Source: JBNPEO01 sp050490315
GTDB lineage: Bacteria; Actinomycetota; Actinomycetes; Actinomycetales; Micrococcaceae
DNA length: 64,000 bases
Assembly: GCF_050490315.1 (NCBI RefSeq)
Contig: NZ_JBNPEO010000003.1
Coordinates: 186,001-250,000 of the forward strand
Direction of reading: 5' to 3'
Both the position numbers and the translations under genes were made by a program. This document shows positions 34,921 to 44,939 of the stretch, piece by piece. The notes below the pieces were generated by a model. It saw nothing but the letters and a program-made list of their open reading frames with translations, had not been told where the DNA came from and ran no database searches. Positions within the stretch are counted from its first letter, which is position 1; the number at the start of each line of letters is the position of its first letter.

Positions 34921-35736
34921 CTACTGTGTTGCCCTATGCAGTTCCCAAGCCATCCGTGAAAGCGCTTGGATGGCGGGCAAGGCGTCCTTTTCCTCGTAGG
35001 CCCGGGTACACACTGCCAAAACGTAGCCGTCGCTGAGGAAGCCGTTTTGTGGGGCAACAAAAGCAACATCGTGTTGAATGCCGGTGACCCAGCCGGACTT
35101 GCTACCCCAACGCACCTCGGCCCCTGCGGAATCCAGCTCCGCGCCAAGATCTCCGAACTCTTGAGCCATCAGCCACTGAGTCATCAATTCCGTCAGCTCT
35201 GGACCAGCCACGGCACCTGTCACAATGGCGCGCATCACGGCTGTCAGATCACGTGCAGTCACTTGGTGGCTCAACCCAGCCCGCAGTGCCGGGATGTCGC
35301 CGATCATCCGCTCCATACGCGAAGAGGCTGCCCCGCAGGCAGACAAAGCGTCGTTGACCGCGGGCAGCCCAACCAGCTGCACCACCAGATTGGTAGCCTC
35401 ATTTGAGGAGACAGTGATCATGCGCCGAAGTACCTCAGAGAGCGGCATCAGCGTTCCGGGCGAAGGCATCCCCATGTCCCGTTCTTCGGGTTCAAAGGTG
35501 AAGTCTTCGGTGCCGGTGGCCGAGGGAAAAGTGTGTGCCGCCGCAATTTCTTGGTTCAAGTCCAGCTCGCCACGTTCCACAGCCCTGATTGCTGCCACCA
35601 TCACGCCGAGCTTGATAGTGCTTGCCGAGTAGAACGGAAGGTCAGCTTCCCGTTGGGATAAAACAGCACCATCCATTGTTGTGAGGCAATACGCGATGGT
35701 GGGCACGCCGTCGCTATAGTCAGACTGAACGGGCAT
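34921..35736 (-). CDS. Class A beta-lactamase-like serine hydrolase
   Basis: 271 residues from the ATG at 35736, with AGGAG 5-6 bases upstream. No signal peptide is evident, so probably cytosolic. SxxK at STIK (Ser39-Lys42), SxN-like SSNEATN, and WGSKSGWVTG as the KTG element. In this operon it may act on imported peptide fragments rather than beta-lactams. It starts 8 bp after the upstream hydrolase gene ends. Confidence 0.82.
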   Translation of the reverse strand: MPVQSDYSDGVPTIAYCLTTMDGAVLSQREADLPFYSASTIKLGVMVAAIRAVERGELDLNQEIAAAHTFPSATGTEDFTFEPEERDMGMPSPGTLMPLSEVLRRMITVSSNEATNLVVQLVGLPAVNDALSACGAASSRMERMIGDIPALRAGLSHQVTARDLTAVMRAIVTGAVAGPELTELMTQWLMAQEFGDLGAELDSAGAEVRWGSKSGWVTGIQHDVAFVAPQNGFLSDGYVLAVCTRAYEEKDALPAIQALSRMAWELHRATQ

Positions 35737-35744
35737 GGTGGCTC

Positions 35745-36860
35745 CTAGCTGAGATGAGAGTAGACCGTGTCCGAGACGGCCAAACGAACGGGTTGGAAGT
35801 CGGAAATCTCGCGCCGAGGATGCACCCGATTGCTCAGCAAAACAACACTCATTCGAGCATCGCGGTCTACCAACAATGAGGTACCGGTGAAGCCGTTGTG
35901 GCCGCGCGCATGTGGGGATCCCATCCACGCGGCTTGGCCAATTCTTAGCCCCAGACCGTGGCCGAATTCGGCTCCAGAGGTGGGCAGAAACTTACCAAGT
36001 ACGTCCCGGAGCTGATCCGTCCACATGGCAGTTGCCAGTGTGGGGGACAAGATGCCAGGCAAGCCTGCGCGCAAGAATTCGGCGAAGCCCAAGAGCGCAC
36101 CAGCGGTGCCGAACAGGCCAGCGTTTCCGCACGCACCGCCCAAAGACCAGGCAGCTTCATCGTGGACAACACCACGAATCATGCCCCGGCCGAGTTCCGG
36201 CTGGTACTCAGTCGCGGCGCTACACAGCGGATCTGGTGTGAAACTCAGCCCACCATTGGCATCCACTTTGGAGAGCACCTTCTCGTTGACGAGCTGAAGC
36301 CAAGGTTTTCCCGTGATCTGCTCGGCCGCAGCCATGATGGTGTTGAATCCCGCGCACGAGTATTCAAAGTGGGTGCCAGGCTGGTGAAGCGGTTCAAGAG
36401 CCAGCAGATCGGCCAGCAGCGCTTCACGGTCAAAGACTGCTCCGGTAGCCAGCGGCCCGCGCCAGCCGTCCCACGTCCCAGGCAACCCCGAGGTGTGGGT
36501 CAGAAGCTGACGCAATGTCACACCAAATTTGCCCAGCGGCACTGGAACCGTCTGATCAAGGTCCCACACGCCGTCGTCCACTAGTGCCAGCGCCGTGACA
36601 GCGGTGAAAACCTTCGTCACAGACGCCAAATCGTAGAGCGTTTCGGCGCTCGCCGGGATCCGCTCTTGCTCCGGAAGTTCAGTACCGTCGCTACCAAAAC
36701 GCACAGCGTCGCCCACGGTGATCACCGGCAGCCGTTCACCGTCCACAGCAACTGCGCAAACTGCCGACGGCGTGACACCGGTTTGGACAGCAGCGCTTAG
36801 CAGACGCTTCAGCTCGGTATGCAATGACTCGTGCCCCGGGCTGAGGCCAGTGGCTCTCAC
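35745..36860 (-). CDS. Class C beta-lactamase-like serine hydrolase
   Basis: 371 residues from the GTG at 36860, which shares a base with the TAG stop of the LD-carboxypeptidase gene (TAGTG), preceded by TTGGAG. SxxK at ASVTK, YxN-like YSCAGFN, and HNGFTGT as the third element. A penicillin-recognising peptidase or esterase. Lacks a signal peptide. Belongs to the muropeptide operon. Confidence 0.82.
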   Translation of the reverse strand: MRATGLSPGHESLHTELKRLLSAAVQTGVTPSAVCAVAVDGERLPVITVGDAVRFGSDGTELPEQERIPASAETLYDLASVTKVFTAVTALALVDDGVWDLDQTVPVPLGKFGVTLRQLLTHTSGLPGTWDGWRGPLATGAVFDREALLADLLALEPLHQPGTHFEYSCAGFNTIMAAAEQITGKPWLQLVNEKVLSKVDANGGLSFTPDPLCSAATEYQPELGRGMIRGVVHDEAAWSLGGACGNAGLFGTAGALLGFAEFLRAGLPGILSPTLATAMWTDQLRDVLGKFLPTSGAEFGHGLGLRIGQAAWMGSPHARGHNGFTGTSLLVDRDARMSVVLLSNRVHPRREISDFQPVRLAVSDTVYSHLS

Positions 36861-37795
36861 TACTCCAACACCAAACGTGGCTGGCTTCCGTCCGGCGCGT
36901 GCAAGGTGGCTGGAACGCCCAGAGGAATACTGTGTGCCGCAGGTCCGTGGCCAAAGCCCAGTTCCCACACCAAGGGAACGCCTAGCGGACCGAGTAGTTC
37001 AACACAGAGCTTCTTGATTTCCTCAAGGTCACCGCAATCTTGCCATGAGCCCAAAGCGATGCCACTCAATCCTTCGAACCAGCCGGCCCGGAGTAGTGAG
37101 GTCAGCATCCCATCAATCTTGTAGGTGGGTTCGGTGACATCCTCGAGTAAGGCGATTCGGCCGGTATTGTTCGGCAGCACCCGCCCACGGCCCCCCAAGG
37201 TCATCACCAGAAGGCTCAGATTTCCGCCGGTAAGGATTCCGTGGGCAGTGCCGCTGACGAGAGTTTGGGCGGTTGCCGCTGTGTAACTCCGGCCAGGGAA
37301 GGGAGCAAATACGGCCGCTTTGAGCCTTGTAGTTGCTACAGCATCATCGAGCAAGGCAGCAGTGGCCAGCATGGGGGTAAACCACGAGGGCAAACCCAAC
37401 TTTTCACCCCAAAATTCGTGAATCCCTGTGATATCAGAGGAGCCAAAGAGCGGCTTCGGCTCGGCGGCACGGAGCTGATCGACGTCGAGCAAGTCCAAAA
37501 GCCGCACTGACCCGTAGCCGCCTCGGATCACAAAAACTGCGGCGAGGCTTGGATCGCACCACGCGTTCTGCAGGTCAGCGGCCCGCTGCTCGTCGGTTCC
37601 GGCAAGATACAACGCGCGGGGATGTGCAGCCCGAAGGTGATCGCCAAGTACTGGAACTAGCCCCCACGATTCCAAAAGTGCCACCGAGCGTTCAATCATC
37701 GCCGGTACTGGCGGCCCCGAAGTTGCCACCAGCCCCACCCGGTCACCTAGCTGCAGCGGAGCCAAGATGTCAGTTGTTTTCGGATGCTCCATCAT
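36860..37795 (-). CDS. LD-carboxypeptidase (S66 family, LdcA/MccF-like)
   Basis: 311 residues. S66 motifs: RGGYGSVRLL, LFGSSDITG with the nucleophile Ser, GILTGGNLSLL, and LLEDVTEPTYKID with the catalytic Glu/His region downstream. Removes the terminal D-Ala from murein tetrapeptides in relatives; MccF relatives cleave peptide-nucleotide antibiotics. The peptide-importer context favours murein peptide use. The start overlaps the ABC ATPase stop by 4 bp. Confidence 0.88.
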   Translation of the reverse strand: MMEHPKTTDILAPLQLGDRVGLVATSGPPVPAMIERSVALLESWGLVPVLGDHLRAAHPRALYLAGTDEQRAADLQNAWCDPSLAAVFVIRGGYGSVRLLDLLDVDQLRAAEPKPLFGSSDITGIHEFWGEKLGLPSWFTPMLATAALLDDAVATTRLKAAVFAPFPGRSYTAATAQTLVSGTAHGILTGGNLSLLVMTLGGRGRVLPNNTGRIALLEDVTEPTYKIDGMLTSLLRAGWFEGLSGIALGSWQDCGDLEEIKKLCVELLGPLGVPLVWELGFGHGPAAHSIPLGVPATLHAPDGSQPRLVLE

Positions 37796-39495
37796 GCGTC
37801 CGAACCGATGGCCACGCTGGAGTCATCGGCCAGCACATTGTTGGTTGGCACCACGCTGAGCAATTTGCGGGTGTATTCGTGTTGAGGGTTCAGCAAAACG
37901 TCTTCCACCTTGCCTTCTTCAACAATCTGACCTTCAAACATCACCACCACTCGATCAGCGATGTTCCACGCCAAGCCGAGGTCATGAGTTATGACCAGGG
38001 CACCCAAGCCGAGTTCACAGCGCAAACGCAAGAGCAGGGCAAGAATTTCGGCACGTACGGAGGCATCCAGGCTAGCCACCGGCTCATCGGCAACCAGGAA
38101 TTCCGGTTCCAAGGCAAGAGCGCCAGCAATCACCACTCGCTGCCGCTGCCCTCCTGAAAGTTCTTGAGGAATGGCCGTTAGGTAACGTTCAGGCGGGTTC
38201 AACTCGGCTTTTTGCAGTGCCGCTGTAACGATTTCCCGTTCGTTCCCTGGCAACTTGTGCAGTCGAGGCCCCTCGGCCACGGCTTCGTAGACAGAGTGCT
38301 TAGGGTTTAGTGCCGCCGACGGATCTTGCAGCACAAACTGGACGCTCCGCCGGTAATCCTTGAGCGCTTTGCGATGGTGAGAAAGCGGTTTGCCTTCGAA
38401 CAACACGTCCCCGGAGGTGGGACGTTGCAAGGCAAGCATGGTACGAGCCAGTGTGGTTTTACCGGACCCGGATTGACCCACAAGCGCAACAATTTCACCC
38501 CGGCCGCAGCTCAGATTCACGGAGTCCACAGCCTTGACCGTGCCGCCGCGTCCGGCGAACGTCACGGACAAGTTTCGCGCCTCCAACACAACATCTTCCG
38601 GGTCGGGGGCAGTAAAGGCGCCGGCCTTTTCCCCTGCGTTTGCTGAGGGTGCGTCAGGCGCAGTGTAGCCGGGCAAACGGAGTCGAGAGGCAGGATCCCC
38701 GATCAATGGAAACGCCGCGGCGAGGGCCTGGGTGTGTGGGTGCTGCGGGTTACGCATAACGTCAGCAGAAGGACCATCCTCCACAATTTTTCCTTGCTGC
38801 ATCACCACAATCCGCTCACAAGTGGCAGCAAGAACCGAGAGGTCGTGGCTGATCATAATGAGCGAGAGCCCGCGTGAGGCCACCAGTGCAGTCAGCACGT
38901 TCAGCACTTGTGCCTGAACAATCACGTCCAATGCAGTGGTTGGTTCATCAGCGATGATGAGCTCAGGATCGCAAGCCAAAGCCATCGCGATCATCACGCG
39001 CTGCTTCTGCCCGCCGGAGAGTTCATGAGGGTAGGAAGCGCCCTTGGCCGGGGAGAGGTCCACCAGCTCCAAGAGTTCGGCAACACGTGCATTTCGTGCA
39101 GCATCGTCCTTGTACGGAAGCACTTTTGCGTGGACACGCAGTGCCTCGGCGATTTGGTCACGGACCTTGCGAACCGGGTTGAGTGAGTGCATGGCACCCT
39201 GGAAAACGATTGCTGCTTCAGTCCAACGCACGGCGCGCAGACGGCCCCAACTGAGGTCAGGCACATTGTCTTCACCCAGCAAGATGCTGCCTTCAACCTT
39301 GGCATTAGCAGGCAGCAAACGGAGCACTGACATGGCCAGTGTGGACTTTCCGCAGCCAGACTCGCCAGCAAGACCCAACGTTGAGCCGGGTTCGACGACG
39401 AGGCTGACGCCGTCGACCGCTGTCAGCGAGCGGCGGCCTTCTTCTCCTTGAGTGGAGTAGGTGACCCGGAGGTCCTTGAATTCAAGACGCGGCAT
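37792..39495 (-). CDS. Fused DppD-DppF peptide importer ATPase
   Basis: 567 residues with two complete ABC domains. First: GESGCGKST, LSGGQKQR, LIIADEPT. Second: GQSGSGKTT, LSGGQRQR, FLVADEPV. Both are peptide/nickel-type with the usual oligopeptide C-terminal extension between them. Powers the DppBC permease pair. The start overlaps the dppC stop. Confidence 0.93.
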   Translation of the reverse strand: MPRLEFKDLRVTYSTQGEEGRRSLTAVDGVSLVVEPGSTLGLAGESGCGKSTLAMSVLRLLPANAKVEGSILLGEDNVPDLSWGRLRAVRWTEAAIVFQGAMHSLNPVRKVRDQIAEALRVHAKVLPYKDDAARNARVAELLELVDLSPAKGASYPHELSGGQKQRVMIAMALACDPELIIADEPTTALDVIVQAQVLNVLTALVASRGLSLIMISHDLSVLAATCERIVVMQQGKIVEDGPSADVMRNPQHPHTQALAAAFPLIGDPASRLRLPGYTAPDAPSANAGEKAGAFTAPDPEDVVLEARNLSVTFAGRGGTVKAVDSVNLSCGRGEIVALVGQSGSGKTTLARTMLALQRPTSGDVLFEGKPLSHHRKALKDYRRSVQFVLQDPSAALNPKHSVYEAVAEGPRLHKLPGNEREIVTAALQKAELNPPERYLTAIPQELSGGQRQRVVIAGALALEPEFLVADEPVASLDASVRAEILALLLRLRCELGLGALVITHDLGLAWNIADRVVVMFEGQIVEEGKVEDVLLNPQHEYTRKLLSVVPTNNVLADDSSVAIGSDA

Positions 39496-40397
39496 TAGCG
39501 GCCTCTCAGGGTCGGGTTAATAACTGACTCGAAGGCGCGCCCCACCAAAGTGAAGCACAGCACCACAACAACGATTGCAATACCGGGGGTAAGGACAAAC
39601 CACCAATAGCCTCCGGTTGCCGCGCCGGTATCCAACGCGGATTTGAGCATGGACCCCCAAGAGATCTGTCCGGGGTCGCCCATACCAAGGAAGGACAGGG
39701 TGGATTCGGCGATGATGGCCGAACCTACTGTCAGGGTGGTGTTGGCGAGGACAAGTGGCATCACGGCCGGGAGGACGTGCTTGCCAATGATGTGGGCGTC
39801 CGAAGCTCCCAAGGCCCAGCTGCGTTCAATGTAGGCGCGGGATTCCACGCTGAGCGTTTGGGAACGTACCAGGCGGGCTGTTCCGGCCCACGAGGTGATC
39901 CCGATGGCAATCACAATGGTGGCAACGCCGGGGCCAATCACTGAGGAGAGCACAATCGCCAAGACCAGGCTTGGCACAACCAAGAAGAAGTCGATGATTC
40001 GCATCAACACCCCTTGGGTGACTCCGGTGAAGTGGCCTGCAGCCATACCCACCACTGTGCCAATCAACATGGACACACCAGTGGCAGCAAAACCAACCAA
40101 GAGAGAGATCCGGGCGCCCCAAACCAGCATCGCCAAAATAGACCGGCCCGAGGGGTCCGTGCCCAAAGGGTTCGCCCATGTTGGTGGTTCATTTTGAGCT
40201 GCGGTGATGCGTGTGACATCGAGGGTCTCTTCGGGTGCTAGCACGGGGGCTAGTAGCGCTAGAAGAATAACGAGGCCCAATAAGATCAGTCCGATGAGCC
40301 CGGCTCGGTTTGAGGCAAACTCCGCCCAGACCTCACGAAGCCGTTGAATCCGCCGGGCGTTGGCCACGTTGCGTTGGCCAGTGGTCAGTGTGCTCAT
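39495..40397 (-). CDS. DppC-type peptide importer permease
   Basis: 300 residues, six helices, preceded by a cytosolic N-terminus (about 35 residues). Contains the N-terminal OppC-like hydrophobic segment and the permease EAA-type loop ALGASDAHIIGKHVLP. Partner of the DppB-type permease upstream; overlapping stop and start codons show one operon. Confidence 0.92.
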   Translation of the reverse strand: MSTLTTGQRNVANARRIQRLREVWAEFASNRAGLIGLILLGLVILLALLAPVLAPEETLDVTRITAAQNEPPTWANPLGTDPSGRSILAMLVWGARISLLVGFAATGVSMLIGTVVGMAAGHFTGVTQGVLMRIIDFFLVVPSLVLAIVLSSVIGPGVATIVIAIGITSWAGTARLVRSQTLSVESRAYIERSWALGASDAHIIGKHVLPAVMPLVLANTTLTVGSAIIAESTLSFLGMGDPGQISWGSMLKSALDTGAATGGYWWFVLTPGIAIVVVVLCFTLVGRAFESVINPTLRGR

Positions 40398-41470
40398 GAT
40401 GCACGCAGCCGCGGGTCAAGGAGTCGGTAGACGATGTCGGCGAAGAAATTCATAAAGATCACAATCGAAGAGAAGACAACAAAGGTTCCCTGAAGAAGCG
40501 GGAAGTCAGGGGCAGATAGCGCCTGGAAAGTGAGGTAACCCAGGCCCGGCCAGGAGAAGACGGTCTCCACCGTCACAGCCCCGCCTACCAAACCGCCCAG
40601 GGTCAGAAAGATGAGTGTCACGGTGGGCAAAAGCGCATTGGGCACAGCGTGCTTAATGCGTACGTCGTCCTCTCGCAGGCCTTTGGCTCGCGCCGTGACC
40701 AAATAGTCTGAGGTCATTTCTTCAAGGAGGGATGCCCGCATGACCATCAAGTACTGGGCGTAGACGACGGCGACCATGGTCAACACCGGTAGCACCATGT
40801 GGCGTGCCACATCCCAGAGGTAGTTGAAGCCTGTGGCTTGAACGCCAGCGGTCACCATTCCACCGGTGGGGAACCAGCGCAAACCTCCAGCAAAGACCAA
40901 AAGCATCAATAGGCCCAACCAAAAGGTGGGGACAGACCAAAAGATCAGCGCCAAACCGGTATGAGTTTTGTCGAAGTTGCTACCGCGCCGCCACGCGGCC
41001 CGTTGTCCGAGCCAGAGGCCCAGAACAACGGACAGCGCGGCAGCGGTGCCGGTGAGTAGCAAGGTAGGGCCGATCCGATCCAGGATAAGTTCCATGACCG
41101 GCCGGTTGTAGGTGTAGGAATCGCCCAGTTTGCCCTGAAAGAGGTCCGTCAAATACCGCCAAAACTGGGCCGGGAGAGGCTGGTCTAGGCCGTATTGCCG
41201 CCGCAAGATGTCCATCTGTTCCGGTGTCACCTGCCGCCCGTCCGCCAATGAGCGCACAGGATCACCGGGCAGGATACGGAAGGCGAAGAAGCCAAGGACA
41301 ACCACCATCACCAAGGAAACGGCGGCGCCGCCGGCTTTTGCGCCGATATAACGCGGCCAGCTGCCCCCGCGCCGAGGTTCGTCGATGTCCTTGATTGGCC
41401 CGCCTTCTGCGGCAGAATTTGGTGCAGATGTGGTCCCTGCGAGGACGGGTTCACTGAGCGTAGGTTCCAT
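40394..41470 (-). CDS. DppB-type peptide importer permease
   Basis: 358 residues. A variable 45-residue N-terminus, then FFAFRILPGDPVRSL typical of DppB/OppB, six helices, and the EAA loop TARAKGLREDDVRIKHAVPN. Overlaps dppC by 4 bp (ATGA) and begins 2 bp after the binding-protein gene ends. Confidence 0.92.
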   Translation of the reverse strand: MEPTLSEPVLAGTTSAPNSAAEGGPIKDIDEPRRGGSWPRYIGAKAGGAAVSLVMVVVLGFFAFRILPGDPVRSLADGRQVTPEQMDILRRQYGLDQPLPAQFWRYLTDLFQGKLGDSYTYNRPVMELILDRIGPTLLLTGTAAALSVVLGLWLGQRAAWRRGSNFDKTHTGLALIFWSVPTFWLGLLMLLVFAGGLRWFPTGGMVTAGVQATGFNYLWDVARHMVLPVLTMVAVVYAQYLMVMRASLLEEMTSDYLVTARAKGLREDDVRIKHAVPNALLPTVTLIFLTLGGLVGGAVTVETVFSWPGLGYLTFQALSAPDFPLLQGTFVVFSSIVIFMNFFADIVYRLLDPRLRAS

Positions 41471-41472
41471 TG

Positions 41473-43353
41473 TTATTCGCGGTCTCCTGCCGTTGCGTTA
41501 CGGCGGCGGTAGAGAACAAATCCGCCAGCAGCCAACACCACCACAATGACAGCGGGCACAATGACAGCGGCTGGGTTGAAGCCACCATCAGACTGCTCGG
41601 TGCCGGACTTGCTGCTCACTGGTGTGGCACTGTAGTAGCCCCACGGGCCGTTCTGGCCGGTGATAACGCCACCTTCTTCAGGCTGCGTGACGAACGGTTC
41701 AAACTTGTCAGATCGGTACGCTTCGAGCGTGTTGGCGTAGTACATCACGTTATTAACCGCTGCGTTGTAGATCAGTTCCTGAGCTTTCTTGACCAAGGCG
41801 CTGCGTTTGGCCTGATCGAGTTCCTCGTGCTGTTGCTTGAAGATCGCATCGAATTCTGGCGAGCAGTAGTTGTTTTCCGAGGTTGCGCCTGTGCCATCGG
41901 CATTAGGACGTGAAGCACAAGTGTTGATGGACAGCTGGAAGTCCGGGTCCGGGCCCATTCCCCAACCGGTGAAGTAGAGGTCAAAGTTACCAACAACTGA
42001 GTCATCGTTCAGCTGGGCTGAAGACTTCATTACTGTGGTGACGTCGATGCCGATTTCCTTCAACCACGGCTTGACGTAATCAGCCATCTGCTGGTGTGTT
42101 GGTTCGCTGTTGCGGCCGGCAAGGCGGAGCTTGAGTGGCTTTCCGGTCTTGTCCAAGCGGATCCCGTCGGCACCCTTGGTGTAACCCGCCTTGTCCAGCA
42201 GCTCGTTGGCCGCCTTCGGGTTGTACTTCAACGGCAGGTCCTTGGTATCCCAGTTGTACTGCGGGTATGCGAGAGGAACCTCACCAGTGGCTTCTTGTCC
42301 TAGACCCTGAAGAACCTTCTCAAGAAGCGTCTTGTTATCAATCGCCATAACAATTGCCCGGCGTAGTTGAACGTCCTGCAAGGCCGGGTTGCCGTCCCCG
42401 ATCAGCTTGTTTTCAGGCGTTGTGGTTCCAGGGTTGATGCCAATTGCTTGGTAGCGGCGGCCAGTGCCGGCGTTGGTGGTGATCCCCGGCTGATTCTGGA
42501 GGGCCTTGTACTGGGCGGGAGTGAGGCCGCTGATTAGATCAACTTCACCGGTCTTGAGTGCCTGCACTGCAGCGTCAGTGTTTTTGTACGGGGCGTAAGT
42601 GATGCCGTCAATCTTGGCCTTGCCCTCCCAGTAGTACGGGTTGGATTTCAGGCTGACACCAGCCGTTTTGTCATAACTGGTGACAATAAAGGGCCCGGAT
42701 CCAACCGTGTCCTTGTCATTGGTGTATTTGGCGGGATCCCCAACCTTGGACCAAACGTGTTCTGGCATGATCGGAAGCTGCGTTCCGGGGTTCGGTGCTT
42801 GCGGGGCGTTGAGAGTGATAACTAGGGTCTCGTCGTCTTTGGCTTCTACACTCTGTACCGATGACAGCAGCGAGCCGTTGGCCTGCTTGAGCTCGTCATT
42901 TGTCTGGATGGCTTTGAATGTCCATGCGCCGTCTTTGGCCGTAATCGGCTCACCATCGGACCACTTGCGGTCCTTGGGCAGGTGGAATGTCCACACCTTA
43001 CCGTCCGGGGAGGTCTCCCACTTGTCAGCCATGCTGGGAATGTCCTCGTTGTTCTTTGGCCCGTAGGCCACCAAGGACTGGTACTGCAAGGCAAGGATGT
43101 TGGTGCTGCTAGCCAAGATGGCTTTGAAGGGGTTGAGCGAGTCGATGTCGCCAGTGAGGGCGAGTTTGAGTGTGGTTCCGCTGGCTTCGGAACTTGCGGC
43201 AGTTGCCGCAGGGAGGGTACCCGCTGCGGGAGCCAGTGCGATGACGGCTGCTGCTAGAACGGCCGGGATACTTCGCCGAAGTCTGGATGTGCCGGGTGTT
43301 TTTGCGCTGTGCGGTGCTTGGTCTGGTGCAGCCGCGGTTCGTATGGGTGTCAT
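41473..43353 (-). CDS. Peptide ABC importer substrate-binding protein with C-terminal anchor
   Basis: 626 residues from the ATG at 43353, preceded by GAGGGGA; the ATG at 43392 is less likely. Sec signal peptide (about 25-55). SBP family 5 core (LKLALTGDIDSLNPFKAIL, GSGPFIVTSYDKTAG, RRAIVMAIDN). No lipobox. Instead a C-terminal helix (VIVPAVIVVVLAAGGFVLY) and a basic tail (RRRNATAGDRE) anchor it, which is unusual for this family. First gene of the minus-strand muropeptide operon. Confidence 0.9.
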   Translation of the reverse strand: MTPIRTAAAPDQAPHSAKTPGTSRLRRSIPAVLAAAVIALAPAAGTLPAATAASSEASGTTLKLALTGDIDSLNPFKAILASSTNILALQYQSLVAYGPKNNEDIPSMADKWETSPDGKVWTFHLPKDRKWSDGEPITAKDGAWTFKAIQTNDELKQANGSLLSSVQSVEAKDDETLVITLNAPQAPNPGTQLPIMPEHVWSKVGDPAKYTNDKDTVGSGPFIVTSYDKTAGVSLKSNPYYWEGKAKIDGITYAPYKNTDAAVQALKTGEVDLISGLTPAQYKALQNQPGITTNAGTGRRYQAIGINPGTTTPENKLIGDGNPALQDVQLRRAIVMAIDNKTLLEKVLQGLGQEATGEVPLAYPQYNWDTKDLPLKYNPKAANELLDKAGYTKGADGIRLDKTGKPLKLRLAGRNSEPTHQQMADYVKPWLKEIGIDVTTVMKSSAQLNDDSVVGNFDLYFTGWGMGPDPDFQLSINTCASRPNADGTGATSENNYCSPEFDAIFKQQHEELDQAKRSALVKKAQELIYNAAVNNVMYYANTLEAYRSDKFEPFVTQPEEGGVITGQNGPWGYYSATPVSSKSGTEQSDGGFNPAAVIVPAVIVVVLAAGGFVLYRRRNATAGDRE

Positions 43354-43474
43354 CGCGTTCCCCTCATTGTGTGGTGATCGGTGTAGTGCCACGTCCCCCG
43401 AAGTGCCGATTCCCGCTGAATGTGGGGGACGGGTTCAAAGTATCCAAGAGATGTGTCGTGGATGTGACGGGCAT

Positions 43475-43518
43475 GTAAATGAATTACGGGTTTGGAAAAC
43501 GTGATGCAATTCACTTAC
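43475..43518. promoter_or_regulatory. Inverted-repeat operator in the divergent importer/peptidase promoter region
   Basis: GTAAATGAATT (43475-43485) and AATTCACTTAC (43508-43518) are complementary at 10 of 11 positions, about two helical turns apart. It lies between the binding-protein gene and the M20 peptidase operon that contains the MurR/RpiR gene. TGAAT...ATTCA-type symmetry suits RpiR-family binding. Inferred. Confidence 0.55.
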
Positions 43519-43568
43519 GCTCACCCTATAACCGAGGTGTTCAGAAAACCATGCAAGGAGACCCAACC

Positions 43569-44939
43569 GTGACAAATAATCTGCCAACACCTCCGGTGGA
43601 CTCCCACTCAATGGCTAGCCCCGAGTCCGCTTTTGACCCGGCCGAATTATGTTCGCAACTCATCCGCTTCGACACCACAAACCATGGCGAAGGCAAAAGT
43701 GCAGGGGAGAAGGAATGCGCCGAATACATTGCTTCCTTGCTGCAAAGTGCAGGCTACGCGCCGCTACTACTAGGCCCCTCGCCTGAGCGCACTTCGGTGG
43801 TGCTCCGCGTCGAAGGTAGAGACCGTACCTTGCCGGGCTTACTAGTGCACGCTCACCTAGACGTGGTGCCAGCCGAGCCGGAGCAATGGAGCCGTGATCC
43901 CTTCTCAGGCGAGATTGCTGACGGCTATGTGTACGGACGTGGAGCCTCGGATATGAAGGACATGGTGGCGATGACTCTTGCCACCTTGCTTGAGTGGGCG
44001 CAGCAGGGAATCCGCCCACAACGCGACATTGTGGTGGCATTTGTTGCTGATGAAGAGGACAAGGGTGACTACGGTGCTCTCTGGCTTGCAGCGGAACACC
44101 CTGAGCTATTTACCGGCGTCGAAGCAGCTATTGGGGAGTCTGGCGGACATGCAACGCTGCTGACCGCCGTCGACGGTTCTCCCGTCCGGCTCTATCCGGT
44201 GGCTGTAGCAGAACGCGGAACATTGCACATCAGGGTCCGTGCACAGGGCACCTCGGGCCATGGCTCCCGCCCCGTGCCCGTGAATGCAGTAAAAATTCTT
44301 ATCTCGGCCCTCGAGCGTGTGGGCCAACACCAATGGCCACTAACCCTCACACCCGCCGTTAAGTCCTACATCGAGCAGACCACTGCAGCGCTGGGCCACC
44401 GCGCAGATCTAGAAACCGAAGAAGGCGTCCAACTGGCCATCGAAACCATGGGGGCCGCCGGAACAGTGGCGGCAGTGACTATTCGCTGCTCATCTACGCC
44501 CACGGTGCTGCGTGCCGGATACAAAGTGAATGTCATCCCGGGCACCGCTGAGGCGGACATCGACATTCGTTGCCTACCGGGGACCGAAGAGTCCACCATG
44601 GCGGTCATCGACTCACTTCTTGGGCCAGGAATTACGCGAGAGTTTCTCTCGCACCAGCCGCCTACCCAATCCGACGCAGGCTCCCACTGGTTCGATTCGA
44701 TGAGCACGGCACTCACTCGGCACGACCCGGACGCCGTCGTAGTTCCCTACTGCATGGGAGGCGGCACGGACGCCAAGGCGTTTGCCCCGTTGGGAATTTC
44801 TTGCTTCGGCTTCGCGCCCTTGGGCGCCGATCCGGAGGGCCGCACCGTGGACGGCGTGCACGGCATTGACGAACGAGTGCCAGTAGCCAGTCTCCGCAGT
44901 GGCCAGCGCATTTTGCGAGACTTCCTGGAAAACGTATGA
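43569..44939 (+). CDS. M20 family peptidase (dipeptidase-like)
   Basis: 456 residues from the GTG at 43569, chosen because AAGGAG sits at 43555-43560; earlier ATGs at 43551 and 43479 lack a site. M20 metal-site motifs: LLVHAHLDVVP, GRGASDMKDM, and the DEEDKG glutamates, plus the dimerisation domain (PVNAVKILI...). Probably cleaves dipeptides released from imported murein peptides. Overlaps the next gene by 4 bp. Confidence 0.9.
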   Translation: MTNNLPTPPVDSHSMASPESAFDPAELCSQLIRFDTTNHGEGKSAGEKECAEYIASLLQSAGYAPLLLGPSPERTSVVLRVEGRDRTLPGLLVHAHLDVVPAEPEQWSRDPFSGEIADGYVYGRGASDMKDMVAMTLATLLEWAQQGIRPQRDIVVAFVADEEDKGDYGALWLAAEHPELFTGVEAAIGESGGHATLLTAVDGSPVRLYPVAVAERGTLHIRVRAQGTSGHGSRPVPVNAVKILISALERVGQHQWPLTLTPAVKSYIEQTTAALGHRADLETEEGVQLAIETMGAAGTVAAVTIRCSSTPTVLRAGYKVNVIPGTAEADIDIRCLPGTEESTMAVIDSLLGPGITREFLSHQPPTQSDAGSHWFDSMSTALTRHDPDAVVVPYCMGGGTDAKAFAPLGISCFGFAPLGADPEGRTVDGVHGIDERVPVASLRSGQRILRDFLENV

